Below, piece after piece: positions 24,736 through 34,023 of a DNA stretch of 64,000 nucleotides (its first letter is position 1; every line of letters starts with the position of its first letter). A program made the translations under genes and the position numbers. The notes below the pieces were generated by a model. The model saw only the letters and a list, made by a program, of their open reading frames with translations, did not search any database and was not told the DNA's origin. The stretch covers positions 62,001-126,000 of the forward strand of contig LJSF01000044.1 of NCBI GenBank assembly GCA_001314655.1, read 5' to 3'. This stretch comes from Rhodobacteraceae bacterium HLUCCA08. Lineage in GTDB: Bacteria; Pseudomonadota; Alphaproteobacteria; Rhodobacterales; Rhodobacteraceae.

Positions 24736-24757
24736 TCTTAGGCGACGGTGCCTAAGA
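24736..24757. promoter_or_regulatory. Inverted repeat upstream of the chemotaxis operon
   Basis: TCTTAGGC-N6-GCCTAAGA, with 8-bp perfect arms, lies 79 bases before the STAS gene in the 228-bp gap shared with the divergent phosphorylase gene. The only other hint in that gap is a GC-rich palindrome at the STAS side. It could be an operator for a dimeric regulator or a hairpin in the leader. Confidence 0.45.
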
Positions 24758-24836
24758 CCTGACCTGCCCAGGGTCGTTCGCGGCCCGCCGTCCGGCGGGT
24801 CCGGGCACCCGTCCCTTTTGCAGGAGGACCAGATCC

Positions 24837-25124
24837 GTGTCCGGTGATGTGTGCCATTATTCGATGCCGCCGGTGCGGGCCGGCTCCGGCCCTGCCGAAT
24901 TGACCGATTTCCTCAAGGCGGCCGATGGCGCCGCGGTCGAGATCGACCTGTCCGCGCTGGATTTTCCCGACACCGCCCGGCTGCAGATCCTGCTGGCCGC
25001 GGCCCGGCACTGGCGCGACCAGGGCGACGGGTTCCGGACGATCAACGCATCGCCGGGGTTCCTGGCCGGGCTGGGCCAGGCCGGGCTGGGCCCCGAAGAC
25101 ATAGCGACGGAGGTGACCCAATGA
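24837..25124 (+). CDS. STAS-domain protein heading the che operon (CheS-like)
   Basis: The 95-residue protein is a single STAS domain (VEIDLSALDFPDTARLQILLAAA) of the STAS_2 type. Translation starts at GTG 24837 with AGGAGG nine bases upstream. Many alphaproteobacterial che operons begin with such a small protein; in Sinorhizobium the corresponding protein CheS binds CheA and helps drain phosphate from CheY1. Orthology to CheS is an inference from operon position. The stop overlaps cheY1 by four bases. Confidence 0.82.
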   Translation: MSGDVCHYSMPPVRAGSGPAELTDFLKAADGAAVEIDLSALDFPDTARLQILLAAARHWRDQGDGFRTINASPGFLAGLGQAGLGPEDIATEVTQ

Positions 25125-25495
25125 CCACCAGGGTTCTGGCCATAGATGATTCGCGGACCATCCGTGACCTGCTTCGGCTGTCGCTGGAAAGCGCCGGCTT
25201 CGAATATCACTGCGCCGAGGATGGCCGGATCGGCGTCGACATGTTCGCGCAGGTCGATCCCGATGTGGTGATCACCGACATCAACATGCCCAATCTGGAC
25301 GGCTATGGCGTGATCGACGAATTGCGCCGCGGCCCGGCCCGGACCCGGGTGCCGATCCTGGTGCTGACCACCGAAAGCTCGGACGCGCTCAAGGCCCGCG
25401 CCCGCGACGCCGGGGCGACCGGCTGGATCGTCAAGCCGTTCGACGACGATTCGCTCATCTCGGTGCTGCGGCGCCTGACCGGATATGGGGGCTGA
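25121..25495 (+). CDS. cheY: CheY1-type single-domain response regulator
   Basis: The 124-residue protein is a lone receiver domain with all active-site residues: acidic pair D9/D10, phosphorylation site D53 (ITDINMP), Thr in VLTTES and K105 (VKPFD). It starts within the stop of the STAS gene and precedes cheA by four bases. In related operons this first CheY acts as phosphate sink while the second drives the motor; which does what here cannot be seen. Confidence 0.93.
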   Translation: MTTRVLAIDDSRTIRDLLRLSLESAGFEYHCAEDGRIGVDMFAQVDPDVVITDINMPNLDGYGVIDELRRGPARTRVPILVLTTESSDALKARARDAGATGWIVKPFDDDSLISVLRRLTGYGG

Positions 25496-25499
25496 CCAG

Positions 25500-27659
25500 A
25501 TGTCGATGCAGGATATCCGCGACACGTTCTTCCAGGAATGCGAAGACCTTCTGGAAGCGATGAACGAAGGGCTGGGCGTCATGGATGCCGGCGAGTGGGA
25601 TGCCGACACGGTCAATGCCGTGTTCCGCGCGGTCCATTCGATCAAGGGCGGCGCCGGTGCTTTCGGCCTGGCCGACCTGGTGGCCTTCGCCCATACCTTC
25701 GAAACGGTGTTCGACGAGGTGCGCGCTGACCGGCTGCCGGTCACGCCCGACCTGGTGCAGGTCTTTCTGCGCGCCGGCGACCAGCTGGCCAACCTGGTCG
25801 AGGCCGCCCGTGACGAGGTGCAGGCCGATCCGGGCCCGGTCGACGCCGCGCTGACCGCGCTCGAAGCCTTTCTCGAGGGTGACACCGCGGCGCCCGCCGA
25901 ACCGGATGCGCCCGCCTTCGAACCCGCACCCCTGAGCTTCGAGCCGATGGGTCTGGAGCTGGATCTCGAGGCCGGTCCGCCCGCGCCACTGGACGAAACC
26001 TTCGTCATCCGGTTCCGCCCGATGCGCGCCCTGGTGGACAACGGACACGAACCGCTGCGGCTGCTGTCCGCCCTGGCCGCGCTTGGCGACACGCAGGTCA
26101 CGGTGGATCTGGACGATCTGCCCGCGTTCGAACGGCTCGATCCGGAGGAGGCCTATCTGGCCTGGACGATCGTGCTGACCACCCCACGCGGCCGGCCGGC
26201 GATCGACGAGGTCTTCGAATTCGTCGAAGGGCTCTGCACCCTCGAGATCGAGGCGAATGATGCCGCGCCGGCGCCAGAGGTCACCTCGGACCAGGTCGCC
26301 TTTTCGTCGCAACGCGCCGCCGCCCCCGCCGCCCCCGCGCCAGAGCAATCCGCGCCCCCGCCCGATCCCGAACCCGGTCCTGCCGCCGCCACCGCAGCCG
26401 CAGCACCGGCCCCGGCGGCGCCCAAGGCGCCGGCCCCGGCGCGTCCGACCCTGCGGGTCGAACTGGACCGGGTCGACCGGCTGATCAACACCGTGGGCGA
26501 GCTGATCATCAACCAGGCAATGCTGTCCCAGCGCGTGGCCGAGCTCGACCTGCCCTCGGGCGCCGATATCGAAGTCGAACTGGAGGATTACAAGCACCTC
26601 GCCCGCGAGATCCAGGAAGGCGTGATGGCGATCCGCGCCCAGCCGGTCAAGCCGCTGTTCCAGCGCATGGCCCGGATCGTGCGCGAGGCCTGCGGCGCCA
26701 CCGGCAAGACCGCCCGGCTGGTCACCGTGGGCGAAAACACCGAGGTCGACAAGACCGTCATCGAAAGCCTGTCGGACCCGCTCACCCATATCATCCGCAA
26801 CGCGGTCGATCACGGGCTCGAACCGGCCGACAGGCGCGCGGCCGCCGGCAAACCGGCCGAAGGCGTGATCCGCCTGGCCGCGGCGCAGCGTTCGGGCAGC
26901 ATCTTCATCGAGGTGTCGGACGATGGCGGCGGCCTCAACCGGCCGCGGATCTACGACATTGCCGTCAGCAAGGGCCTGATCCCGGCGGGCGCCGAACTGA
27001 CCGATACCGAAATCGACAACCTGCTGTTCCTGCCCGGTTTTTCGACCGCCGACCAGGTGTCGAACCTGTCCGGGCGCGGCGTCGGGATGGACGTGGTGCG
27101 GACCGCGATCCAGGGCCTGGGCGGGCGCATCCTGATCGCCTCCGAACCCGGCCGCGGGACGACGATGACCATCGTCCTGCCGCTCACCCTGGCGGTGATG
27201 GACGGCATGGTCGTGTCGGTCGCCGAGCAGACCATGGTCGTGCCGATCGCCCCGGTGCAGGAAACCATCCGCCCGACCGATGGCGATATCCACATCCTCG
27301 GCGCCGGCGATTTCGTGCTTCAGGTTCGCGGCCGGTTCATCCCGATCGTCGATGTCGCCGCCTGTCTCGGCGCCGCCGCGGCGACGCATGCGATGAAAGA
27401 CAAGGTGCTGATCCTGGTCGAAACCGAACAGCGCGGCCTGGTCGCCATGGCGCTGGATGCGATCCACGACCAGCGCCAGGTGGTGATCAAGAGCCTCGAA
27501 GGCTCTTACGGAACCATCCCCGGCATCTCGGCCGCCACGATTCTGGGCGACGGCAAGATCGCCCTCATCCTCGACCCCGACGGGATCGCCCAGCTCGGCA
27601 ATGCCGGCTCGGACCCGCTTGTTCCGACCCCCCAGCTGCAGGAGGCCCTTCATGGCTGA
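25500..27659 (+). CDS. cheA: CheA, chemotaxis histidine kinase
   Basis: CheA autophosphorylates on receptor signals and passes phosphate to CheY. The 719-residue protein has an N-terminal HPt domain with H46 (VHSIKGGAGAFG), a P2-like region about 165-245, an Ala/Pro linker about 269-316, a dimerisation part, and an HATPase domain with N-box IIRNAVDHG, G1 DDGGGL and G2 GRGVGMDVV. The C-terminal CheW-like domain runs from about 560. The ATG at 25500 (MSMQDIRDTF) fits HPt starts; an ATG at 25485 would overlap cheY1. Confidence 0.94.
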   Translation: MSMQDIRDTFFQECEDLLEAMNEGLGVMDAGEWDADTVNAVFRAVHSIKGGAGAFGLADLVAFAHTFETVFDEVRADRLPVTPDLVQVFLRAGDQLANLVEAARDEVQADPGPVDAALTALEAFLEGDTAAPAEPDAPAFEPAPLSFEPMGLELDLEAGPPAPLDETFVIRFRPMRALVDNGHEPLRLLSALAALGDTQVTVDLDDLPAFERLDPEEAYLAWTIVLTTPRGRPAIDEVFEFVEGLCTLEIEANDAAPAPEVTSDQVAFSSQRAAAPAAPAPEQSAPPPDPEPGPAAATAAAAPAPAAPKAPAPARPTLRVELDRVDRLINTVGELIINQAMLSQRVAELDLPSGADIEVELEDYKHLAREIQEGVMAIRAQPVKPLFQRMARIVREACGATGKTARLVTVGENTEVDKTVIESLSDPLTHIIRNAVDHGLEPADRRAAAGKPAEGVIRLAAAQRSGSIFIEVSDDGGGLNRPRIYDIAVSKGLIPAGAELTDTEIDNLLFLPGFSTADQVSNLSGRGVGMDVVRTAIQGLGGRILIASEPGRGTTMTIVLPLTLAVMDGMVVSVAEQTMVVPIAPVQETIRPTDGDIHILGAGDFVLQVRGRFIPIVDVAACLGAAAATHAMKDKVLILVETEQRGLVAMALDAIHDQRQVVIKSLEGSYGTIPGISAATILGDGKIALILDPDGIAQLGNAGSDPLVPTPQLQEALHG

Positions 27660-28119
27660 CGAAACCCCCGACCTGCCCGCCCCGACCGAGCGGGAATACA
27701 TCACCTTCACCGTCGCCGACCAGCATTACTGCCTCGACATCCAGCAGATCCGGGAAATCCGCCGCTGGACGCCGGTCACGCCGCTGCCCCATGCCGCCCA
27801 TGGCGTGCTTGGGGTGATGAACCTGCGCGGCGCAGTGATCCCGATCTATGACATGGCCGCGCGGCTGGGCCTGGGCGACACCCAGCCCAGCGAACGCGAC
27901 GTGGTGATCGTCGCCGCGCTGGACAGCACCTCGATCGGGTTGCTGGTCGAATCCGTCTGCGAAATCCTGACGGTCAAGACCGACGAGATCCAGCCGACCC
28001 CGGATGTGCGCTCGGACGCCACGCGCGAGGCGATCCGCGGGGTCATCGCCATGGACGGACAGATGACCCGGATCCTCGAGCTGGGCTTCATCGCCGACAG
28101 ATCGCCGGTCGCCGCATGA
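27652..28119 (+). CDS. cheW: CheW, chemotaxis coupling protein
   Basis: CheW links CheA to receptors. The 155-residue protein is a CheW fold from about residue 15, with YITFTVADQHYCLDIQQIREI and the conserved GVLGVMNLRGAVIPIYD. It overlaps cheA by eight bases and GGAGG precedes the ATG. The C-terminus overlaps the cheR start by four bases. Confidence 0.95.
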   Translation: MADETPDLPAPTEREYITFTVADQHYCLDIQQIREIRRWTPVTPLPHAAHGVLGVMNLRGAVIPIYDMAARLGLGDTQPSERDVVIVAALDSTSIGLLVESVCEILTVKTDEIQPTPDVRSDATREAIRGVIAMDGQMTRILELGFIADRSPVAA

Positions 28120-29015
28120 CAGCGCCCGGCCTTGCCGCCACGTCACCGGCGGGTCGCGACTATCCGCTGACCGATGCGGATTTCGCGGCGATCGCGCGGC
28201 TGGCCCGGGATGCGTTCGGCCTGGCGCTGGCCGATGGCAAGCGCACGCTGGTCTATTCCCGCCTGGCCCGCCGGCTGCGGGCCCTCGGGCTCGAGGATTT
28301 TTCTGCCTATGTCGCACTGTTGAACGGGCCGGACTGGGTCCAGGAACGCACGGCGTTTCTGAGCGCGCTGACCACCAACACGACGCATTTCTTCCGCGAG
28401 GCGCATCACTTCGACCTGTTGCGGACCCGCTTGCTGCCGCCCTTGATCGATCGGGCCCGGACCGGCGGTCGGGTGCGGATCTGGTCGGCGGGCTGTTCGA
28501 CCGGGCAGGAACCCTATTCGATCGCCATGACCCTGCGCGAGCTGTGCCCCGAAATCGGCCGCCACGACTTGCGCATCCTGGCCACCGATATCGACCCCAG
28601 GGTCATCGCCACCGCCCGTGCCGCCAACTTTCCCGTCGACGAGGTCATGCCCCTGCCGGCCGAGCTGCGGGACCGGCATTTCAGGCCCGCCGGGGCCGGG
28701 GGTGGCTACCGGATCGACCCCGATACCGCCGCTCTGGTGACCTTCGGCGTGCTCAACCTGATCGAACCGCTGCCGTTCGGGGGGCCGTTCGACATCATCT
28801 TCTGCCGCAATGTGGTGATCTATTTCGACGCCGAGACGCGCGACCAGGTCTGGGCCGCCTTCGGCACCGTCCTGGCCGCCGAGGGCGCCTTGATCCTGGG
28901 CCATTCGGAACGCCTGACCGGCCCCGCGGCGGCCGGATTCCAGTCCATCGGCGTCACCGCCTATGCCCGCCACCCGGGCTCTGAACCTTCACCGAAACAG
29001 GGAACAATGCCATGA
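28116..29015 (+). CDS. cheR: CheR, chemoreceptor glutamate methyltransferase
   Basis: CheR methylates glutamates on chemoreceptors to adapt signalling. The 299-residue protein has an N-terminal helical domain and a SAM-binding domain with IWSAGCSTGQEPYSIAM, ILATDIDPRVI and FDIIFCRNVVIYFD. Its neighbour receptor ends in a WxxF pentapeptide, which in other systems docks to CheR. It overlaps cheY2 by four bases. Confidence 0.94.
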   Translation: MTAPGLAATSPAGRDYPLTDADFAAIARLARDAFGLALADGKRTLVYSRLARRLRALGLEDFSAYVALLNGPDWVQERTAFLSALTTNTTHFFREAHHFDLLRTRLLPPLIDRARTGGRVRIWSAGCSTGQEPYSIAMTLRELCPEIGRHDLRILATDIDPRVIATARAANFPVDEVMPLPAELRDRHFRPAGAGGGYRIDPDTAALVTFGVLNLIEPLPFGGPFDIIFCRNVVIYFDAETRDQVWAAFGTVLAAEGALILGHSERLTGPAAAGFQSIGVTAYARHPGSEPSPKQGTMP

Positions 29016-29398
29016 GCCTCAAGGACAGCCTGCGCGTCATGGTGGTGGACGACATGTCGACCAGCCGGGCGATCATCACCAACACGCTGGACGAGATCGG
29101 CATCACCAACAACGTCGCCGAAGCCGATCCGAAACAGGCCCTGGCCAAGCTGGTCGGCAACCCGGTTCACCTGGTCCTGTCGGATTTCAACATGCCGGGC
29201 ATGGACGGGCTGGGCCTGCTTCAGGCGCTGCGCCAGAACCGGTCGACCGCGCGGATCGGGTTCATCCTCGTCACCGGCCGGGCCACGCCCGAAATCATCC
29301 AGCAGGGCCAGAAGCTGGGCCTGAACAACCTGATCGAAAAGCCGTTCACCCCGCAAAAGATGAAGGCCTGCATCGAGCGCGTCGTCGGACGGCTGTGA
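29012..29398 (+). CDS. cheY: CheY2-type single-domain response regulator
   Basis: The 128-residue receiver has D13/D14, phosphorylation site D58 (LSDFNMPGMDG) and K110 (IEKPF). The Thr in VTGRAT replaces the more common Thr/Ser spacing but is present. It overlaps cheR and sits 7 bases before the small CheZ/CheT-like gene. Its length and sequence around D58 differ from CheY1, so the two are unlikely to be redundant. Confidence 0.93.
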   Translation: MSLKDSLRVMVVDDMSTSRAIITNTLDEIGITNNVAEADPKQALAKLVGNPVHLVLSDFNMPGMDGLGLLQALRQNRSTARIGFILVTGRATPEIIQQGQKLGLNNLIEKPFTPQKMKACIERVVGRL

Positions 29399-29405
29399 GG
29401 GCACC

Positions 29406-29771
29406 ATGACCGCCGAAATCCACACCGTCGACGAGGTGATCCTGCGGCTGGCCGATGAACTGCGCCGCGCCGGTGGTGATCTCAAGGCGCTCGAAGGCGC
29501 CACGGTCACCGCCCTGCGCGAGGCCGGTCAGCCGTTTTCATCCGACCTGCTGGGCGCGCTGCAGAATTTCGACATGCTGCTGCAGACGATGGACGCGGTC
29601 GCAGGCTTTCTCGACGATATCGCCGCCGCCCTGCCTGACGGGATCGAGATCGAGATCGGCCATGCCTTCCGCCGTATTCCGCTGCTTGATCTGATGCACC
29701 GGTTGCGCCCGGGCGGCGCCCCGCCCGGGACGGCCGGCCCGATCGCGGGTTCCGACCCGGTGCTGTTCTGA
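29406..29771 (+). CDS. Small helical chemotaxis protein with CheZ-like DxxxQ motif (CheT-like)
   Basis: The 121-residue protein is predicted helical. Its middle reads LLGALQNFDMLLQTMDAVAG (49-68), with D56 and Q60 in a DxxxQ spacing, the catalytic pair of CheZ, where the corresponding stretch is QDFxDLTGQ. The context fits as well: it directly follows cheY2 in a che operon that has no cheZ, cheC or cheX. Small proteins in the same operon position in alphaproteobacteria (CheT) have been linked to CheY dephosphorylation; family membership here is an inference. The C-terminus ends in SDPVLF after a flexible Gly/Pro stretch. GAGGG precedes the ATG. Confidence 0.75.
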   Translation: MTAEIHTVDEVILRLADELRRAGGDLKALEGATVTALREAGQPFSSDLLGALQNFDMLLQTMDAVAGFLDDIAAALPDGIEIEIGHAFRRIPLLDLMHRLRPGGAPPGTAGPIAGSDPVLF

Positions 29772-29849
29772 TCCGCCCCGATTAACCCGATCTTGAAAGT
29801 CCGCCTGCTAGATCGACCCCACCTGCCGCGTTCCGATCACGAGGTTCCG

Positions 29850-32261
29850 ATGAAACGTCTGTCCGATATTCGCCTGGCCACCAAGGGCCCCTTGCTCATG
29901 GTCTGCCTGATCCTCGCGGTCGGGCTTGTCGTCTCGGCGATCAGCTTCGTCGGGTTCAAGCGCACGATCATGACCAATTCGATCTCCGAATTCGGCGCGC
30001 TCTCCGAAGCCCGGCACACCGGGCTGAACCGGATCTTCGACGACTTCAACGCCGACCTGCAGGTTCTCGCGCAATTTCCGTCGACGGCCGAGGCGATCGA
30101 GCGGTTCACATCCACCCGCGCCCTGCTCGAGGATCCGGACAGCGAATTGCGGCGTGGCTATGTCGACGACAACCCCCACCCGGCCGGCGAACGGCACCTG
30201 CTGGAGCGCGCGCCCGAGATTTCGCCCTACAACAGCGCCCATGAACGCTTTCACCCGGGGTTCACCCATTTCCTGCAGCAGCGGGGGTTTTACGACATCT
30301 TCCTGTTCGATCTGGATGGAAACCTTGTCTATACCGTCACGAAAGAGGACGATTTCGCGACCAATTTCCGAACCGGGCCACATTCGGAGAGTGGCCTGGG
30401 CCGCGCTTTTCGCGACGCGCTGGACAGCGCACCGGGCGACATCAGCTTCGCGAATTTCGATCCCTACGCGCCCAGCAACGGCGACCAGGCGGCGTTCATC
30501 TCGACACAGGTCCACAACCGGTCCGGCGACCTGGTCGGCGTGATCGCCTTACAGCTTCCGATCGATGCCCTGGATACGCTGACCGGTTACACCGTCGGCA
30601 TGGGCGAAACCGGCCAGTCCTACCTGGTCGACGATACCGGTATCCTGCGCAGCAATTCGCGCTTCGAAGGCGGCTTTCGCATCGGTGATCCCCTGCCCGC
30701 GCACAGTTTCCTTGCCGGTCAGGACATTTCCGAAGGCCAGGTCCATACCGATGCCACCGGCATCGACGGCGCGCCGGTCATCGCCTTCACCCATGTCACG
30801 GAGGTCCATGGCAAGCGCTGGACCTTCGTGGTCGAAAAGCACATCGCGGAAATCCTTGCTCCGGTGGTCGCGCTGCGCAACACGCTGCTGGTGGTGATCC
30901 CGCTGTTCACGGCGCTGGCGGCGGTGCTGGGCTGGGTCGCAGTGCGCGGCGTGACCGGCCAGATCAAGGCGCTGGGCACGCAGATGCGCCGCATCGCCGA
31001 CGGCGATTTCGCGACCGATATCCCGGCTGTGACGCGCGGCGACGAGATCGGCGATATCGGCCGTGAACTGGAACGGTTCCGCGACAGCCTGGCCGAGGCC
31101 GAGGATCAGCGCGCCGAACGCCGCAAGCGCGACGCGGCCCGGGCGATGGTCATGACAGAGCTGGGCGCCGCGCTCGACCGGCTCTCCTCGGGCGACCTGA
31201 CCCGCGGGATCGACACCGATTTCCCGGAGGATTACCAAGACCTGCGCGCCGATTTCAACCGCACGGTCGAAAGCCTGCGCCATGTCATCGAACAGGTCGT
31301 CGAGGCCGCCGAACGGATCCGCAGCGGCGCGGCGGAAATCTCGACCGCGTCGGACGACCTGTCGGGCCGGACCGAAACCCAGGCCGCGACACTGGAACAG
31401 ACCGCCGCGGCGCTGGAGCAGATGACGGCTTCGGTCCGCGCCTCGGCCGACCATGCCCGTTCGGTCAACGACCAGGTCGCCCGCGCCCGGGACGAAGCCG
31501 AACGGTCGGGCGAAATAGTCGAGAACACGGTGACGGCGATGGGCGCGATCGAGGCCAGTTCGACCCGGATCTCGCAGATCATCTCGGTGATCGACGACAT
31601 CGCCTTCCAGACCAACCTGCTGGCGCTCAATGCCGGGGTCGAGGCCGCGCGCGCCGGCGAGGCCGGCAAGGGCTTTGCCGTCGTCGCCTCGGAAGTGCGT
31701 GCCCTTGCCCAGCGCAGTTCCGAAGCCGCGCTCGAGATCAAGGAGCTGATCGGAACTTCGGCAACCCAGGTCGCCGAGGGCGTCGACCTTGTCGGGCGCA
31801 CCGGCGCCACGCTGCGCGACATCGCCGGCAAGGTCCGGGACATTTCGGACCTGGTCAACGCGATCACCAGCGGCGTGGAAGAGCAGAGCACCGGTCTGGG
31901 CGAAATCAACGACGGGGTCAGCCAGCTTGACCAGGTCACCCAGCAGAACGCTGCAATGGTCGAACAATCGACCGCCGCCGGGCACATGCTGAAATCCGAC
32001 GCCGCCGGCCTCGCCGACCTCATGGGGGCCTTCAAACTGGCCGCCGGGGTGCCGCGCGATCTGGCCGGGCCGACCCCGGCGGTTCCGGACGCCGCCGCCC
32101 CGGATGTGGCCGGGGTCGAGGCTGCCGACCCCGGTCCGGTCCAGGACCAGCCCGGATCAGTCGACCTGACCGGCCACCTGGACGACGACGTGATCCCGGT
32201 CGTCGCCCTGACCGGCACCGACGACCTGCCCGACCAGACCGGCATCTGGAAGGATTTCTGA
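29850..32261 (+). CDS. Methyl-accepting chemotaxis protein, membrane-bound, Cache-type sensor
   Basis: The 803-residue receptor has a membrane segment at residues 14-34, a periplasmic Cache-type sensing domain (about 40-320, with [16 protein letters not shown] and [14 protein letters not shown]), a second membrane segment (about 350-372), HAMP-type linkers and a signalling hairpin with the tip sequence [23 protein letters not shown] (I write only part of this conserved tip here). It ends in TGIWKDF, matching the xWxxF pentapeptide that tethers CheR or CheB. I chose the ATG at 29850 where GAGG precedes it. The ligand is unknown. Confidence 0.92.
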   Translation: MKRLSDIRLATKGPLLMVCLILAVGLVVSAISFVGFKRTIMTNSISEFGALSEARHTGLNRIFDDFNADLQVLAQFPSTAEAIERFTSTRALLEDPDSELRRGYVDDNPHPAGERHLLERAPEISPYNSAHERFHPGFTHFLQQRGFYDIFLFDLDGNLVYTVTKEDDFATNFRTGPHSESGLGRAFRDALDSAPGDISFANFDPYAPSNGDQAAFISTQVHNRSGDLVGVIALQLPIDALDTLTGYTVGMGETGQSYLVDDTGILRSNSRFEGGFRIGDPLPAHSFLAGQDISEGQVHTDATGIDGAPVIAFTHVTEVHGKRWTFVVEKHIAEILAPVVALRNTLLVVIPLFTALAAVLGWVAVRGVTGQIKALGTQMRRIADGDFATDIPAVTRGDEIGDIGRELERFRDSLAEAEDQRAERRKRDAARAMVMTELGAALDRLSSGDLTRGIDTDFPEDYQDLRADFNRTVESLRHVIEQVVEAAERIRSGAAEISTASDDLSGRTETQAATLEQTAAALEQMTASVRASADHARSVNDQVARARDEAERSGEIVENTVTAMGAIEASSTRISQIISVIDDIAFQTNLLALNAGVEAARAGEAGKGFAVVASEVRALAQRSSEAALEIKELIGTSATQVAEGVDLVGRTGATLRDIAGKVRDISDLVNAITSGVEEQSTGLGEINDGVSQLDQVTQQNAAMVEQSTAAGHMLKSDAAGLADLMGAFKLAAGVPRDLAGPTPAVPDAAAPDVAGVEAADPGPVQDQPGSVDLTGHLDDDVIPVVALTGTDDLPDQTGIWKDF

Positions 32262-32294
32262 CCTGCGCTCCGTCGTTTCGCGAAAGTTCATGCC

Positions 32295-33305
32295 ATGCCC
32301 CGCCTGACAGCCCGCCTCCTTGTCGCGATGCCGGACGGCCCGCTGCGCGCCTGGACGCAGGCGGCACTGGCCGCGGCGCCGGGACTGGAGCTGCACCACG
32401 CCCGGACCCTGCGCGAGGCCTATAACCTGACCGAAGAGGTCGAGCCCCGCGCCGCATTGGTGGCCGGCGCGATGGCCGCACTTCCGGAGTTCAACGCGTT
32501 GCGGATGTTGTTCGATGCGATCGGCCTGCGCTGGATGACGGTCTCGGATCCGGTCGGCGCCGGGCAGGGCCCCGGCCTGCGCCCGACGCCGGCCGGCGAC
32601 CCCTTTCTGGACCGGATCTCGGCGCTGTTGCGGTCCGGGTCGACCACCGGCGCGCCAGGCCCGCGGTCCACCGAACGGAGCGTCGCCGGTCGACCGGGCG
32701 CCGCACCGCAGGGCAGCGTCGGACGCACGGTCCTGATCGGGGCCTCCACCGGCGGGATCGAGGCCCTGCTGACCATCCTGCGCAACTTTCCCGCCGCCTG
32801 CCCGCCCACGGTCATCACCCAGCATACCGGCTTGGGCTATGGCGCGTCGCTGGCCGACCTGCTGGATCGCAACTGCGCCGCGCGTGTCGTACCTGCGAGC
32901 GAAAGCCTGCAGATCGGCCCCGGCCAGATCGTGCTGGCCGGCGGAACCGGACGACATTTCGAGCTGGAGCCGGACGGGCGGCGTGGCCGGCTTACCGGAT
33001 CGCAGCCGGTCTGCGGCCATTGCCCCTCGGTCGATGTCATGTTCCGCTCGGCGCTGCCGATCGCGCAACGCGCCGTGGGCGTGCTGCTGACCGGCATGGG
33101 CGACGATGGCGCCGCCGCACTGCTGGAACTGCGCCGCGCCGGCGCCCGCACCCTGGGCCAGGACGAAGCCAGCTCGGTCGTCTACGGGATGCCGCGCGCG
33201 GCCGCCCGGATCGGCGCCCTGACCCGCCAGGCCGCGCTCGAGGCGCTGGGCCCGGCGATCCTGTCCGATGCCGCGGCGCCGGTCGACGGGAGGCAAGCGT
33301 CATGA
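32295..33305 (+). CDS. cheB: CheB methylesterase with degenerate receiver domain
   Basis: CheB removes methyl groups from receptors. The 336-residue protein has an intact catalytic domain: S151 (GASTGG), H177 (TQHTG) and D270 (TGMGDDG). The N-terminal 115 residues occupy the receiver position but lack its pocket: the acidic pair is replaced by LLVAMPDG and the phosphorylated Asp by LVAGAM. So phosphorylation by CheA is not expected. A Gly/Ser/Pro/Arg-rich linker (about 114-142) joins the parts. It overlaps cheD by four bases. Confidence 0.88.
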   Translation: MPRLTARLLVAMPDGPLRAWTQAALAAAPGLELHHARTLREAYNLTEEVEPRAALVAGAMAALPEFNALRMLFDAIGLRWMTVSDPVGAGQGPGLRPTPAGDPFLDRISALLRSGSTTGAPGPRSTERSVAGRPGAAPQGSVGRTVLIGASTGGIEALLTILRNFPAACPPTVITQHTGLGYGASLADLLDRNCAARVVPASESLQIGPGQIVLAGGTGRHFELEPDGRRGRLTGSQPVCGHCPSVDVMFRSALPIAQRAVGVLLTGMGDDGAAALLELRRAGARTLGQDEASSVVYGMPRAAARIGALTRQAALEALGPAILSDAAAPVDGRQAS

Positions 33306-33835
33306 CCGCCCCGATCGCCGCAGCGCGCCAGGTGACCGTCATCCAGGGCGAATTCCACGTCTCGGACGAGCCCGGATTGGTGCAAAGCACCTTGTTGGGC
33401 TCTTGCGTTTCGGTCTGCCTGCATGATCCCGCGGCAGGGGTCGGCGGCCTCAATCATTTCCTGCTGCCCGACCGGGTCGGCACCGATACCGCGACGCTCA
33501 AACACGGCACCAATGCGATGGAGCTGTTGATCAACGGGTTGCTGCGCATGGGGGGACACCGCGACCGGCTGGTGGCCAAGGTGTTCGGCGGCAGCCGCAT
33601 GTCCGACGCCTTCCAGGATATCGGGGCGTCCAACATCGACTTCGCGCGCCGATTCCTCAAGGCCGAGTCGATCCCCTGCCTGTCCGAGGACGTGGGCGGG
33701 ACCCTGGCGCGCCGGATCCGATTCGTGCCGGCCACCGGCCAGGCGCAGGTCATGCGGGTCCCGCGCGCCGAAGCGCCGGCCGAACGGATGCCGCCGCCGG
33801 TCGCCGCCGCCCCCGAGACGATCACCCTGTTCTGA
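33302..33835 (+). CDS. cheD: CheD, chemoreceptor glutamine deamidase
   Basis: CheD deamidates specific receptor glutamines. The 177-residue protein has the catalytic Cys in LLGSCVSVCLHD (C35) and the His in GGLNHFLLP (H52), with KVFGG downstream. A Pro/Ala-rich tail ends in ETITLF. It is the last gene of the che operon; the 188 bases after it hold no gene. Confidence 0.93.
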   Translation: MTAPIAAARQVTVIQGEFHVSDEPGLVQSTLLGSCVSVCLHDPAAGVGGLNHFLLPDRVGTDTATLKHGTNAMELLINGLLRMGGHRDRLVAKVFGGSRMSDAFQDIGASNIDFARRFLKAESIPCLSEDVGGTLARRIRFVPATGQAQVMRVPRAEAPAERMPPPVAAAPETITLF

Positions 33836-34023
33836 CCCCTTGCGGGTCCGGCCCGCCCGTCGCCCCCGCGGACCACACGGTCCCCCGCCCGGTTCGCGGT
33901 GCCGCGGCGCCGTCCAGATGCCATGACCGATCGCCCCGCGGACCAGCATCGTCATGACAGCGTCATGCCTGGCTGCGAGGGTCGCGCGCGATGCTGTTGT
34001 GCAACGACACCCCGGGGGATCCG

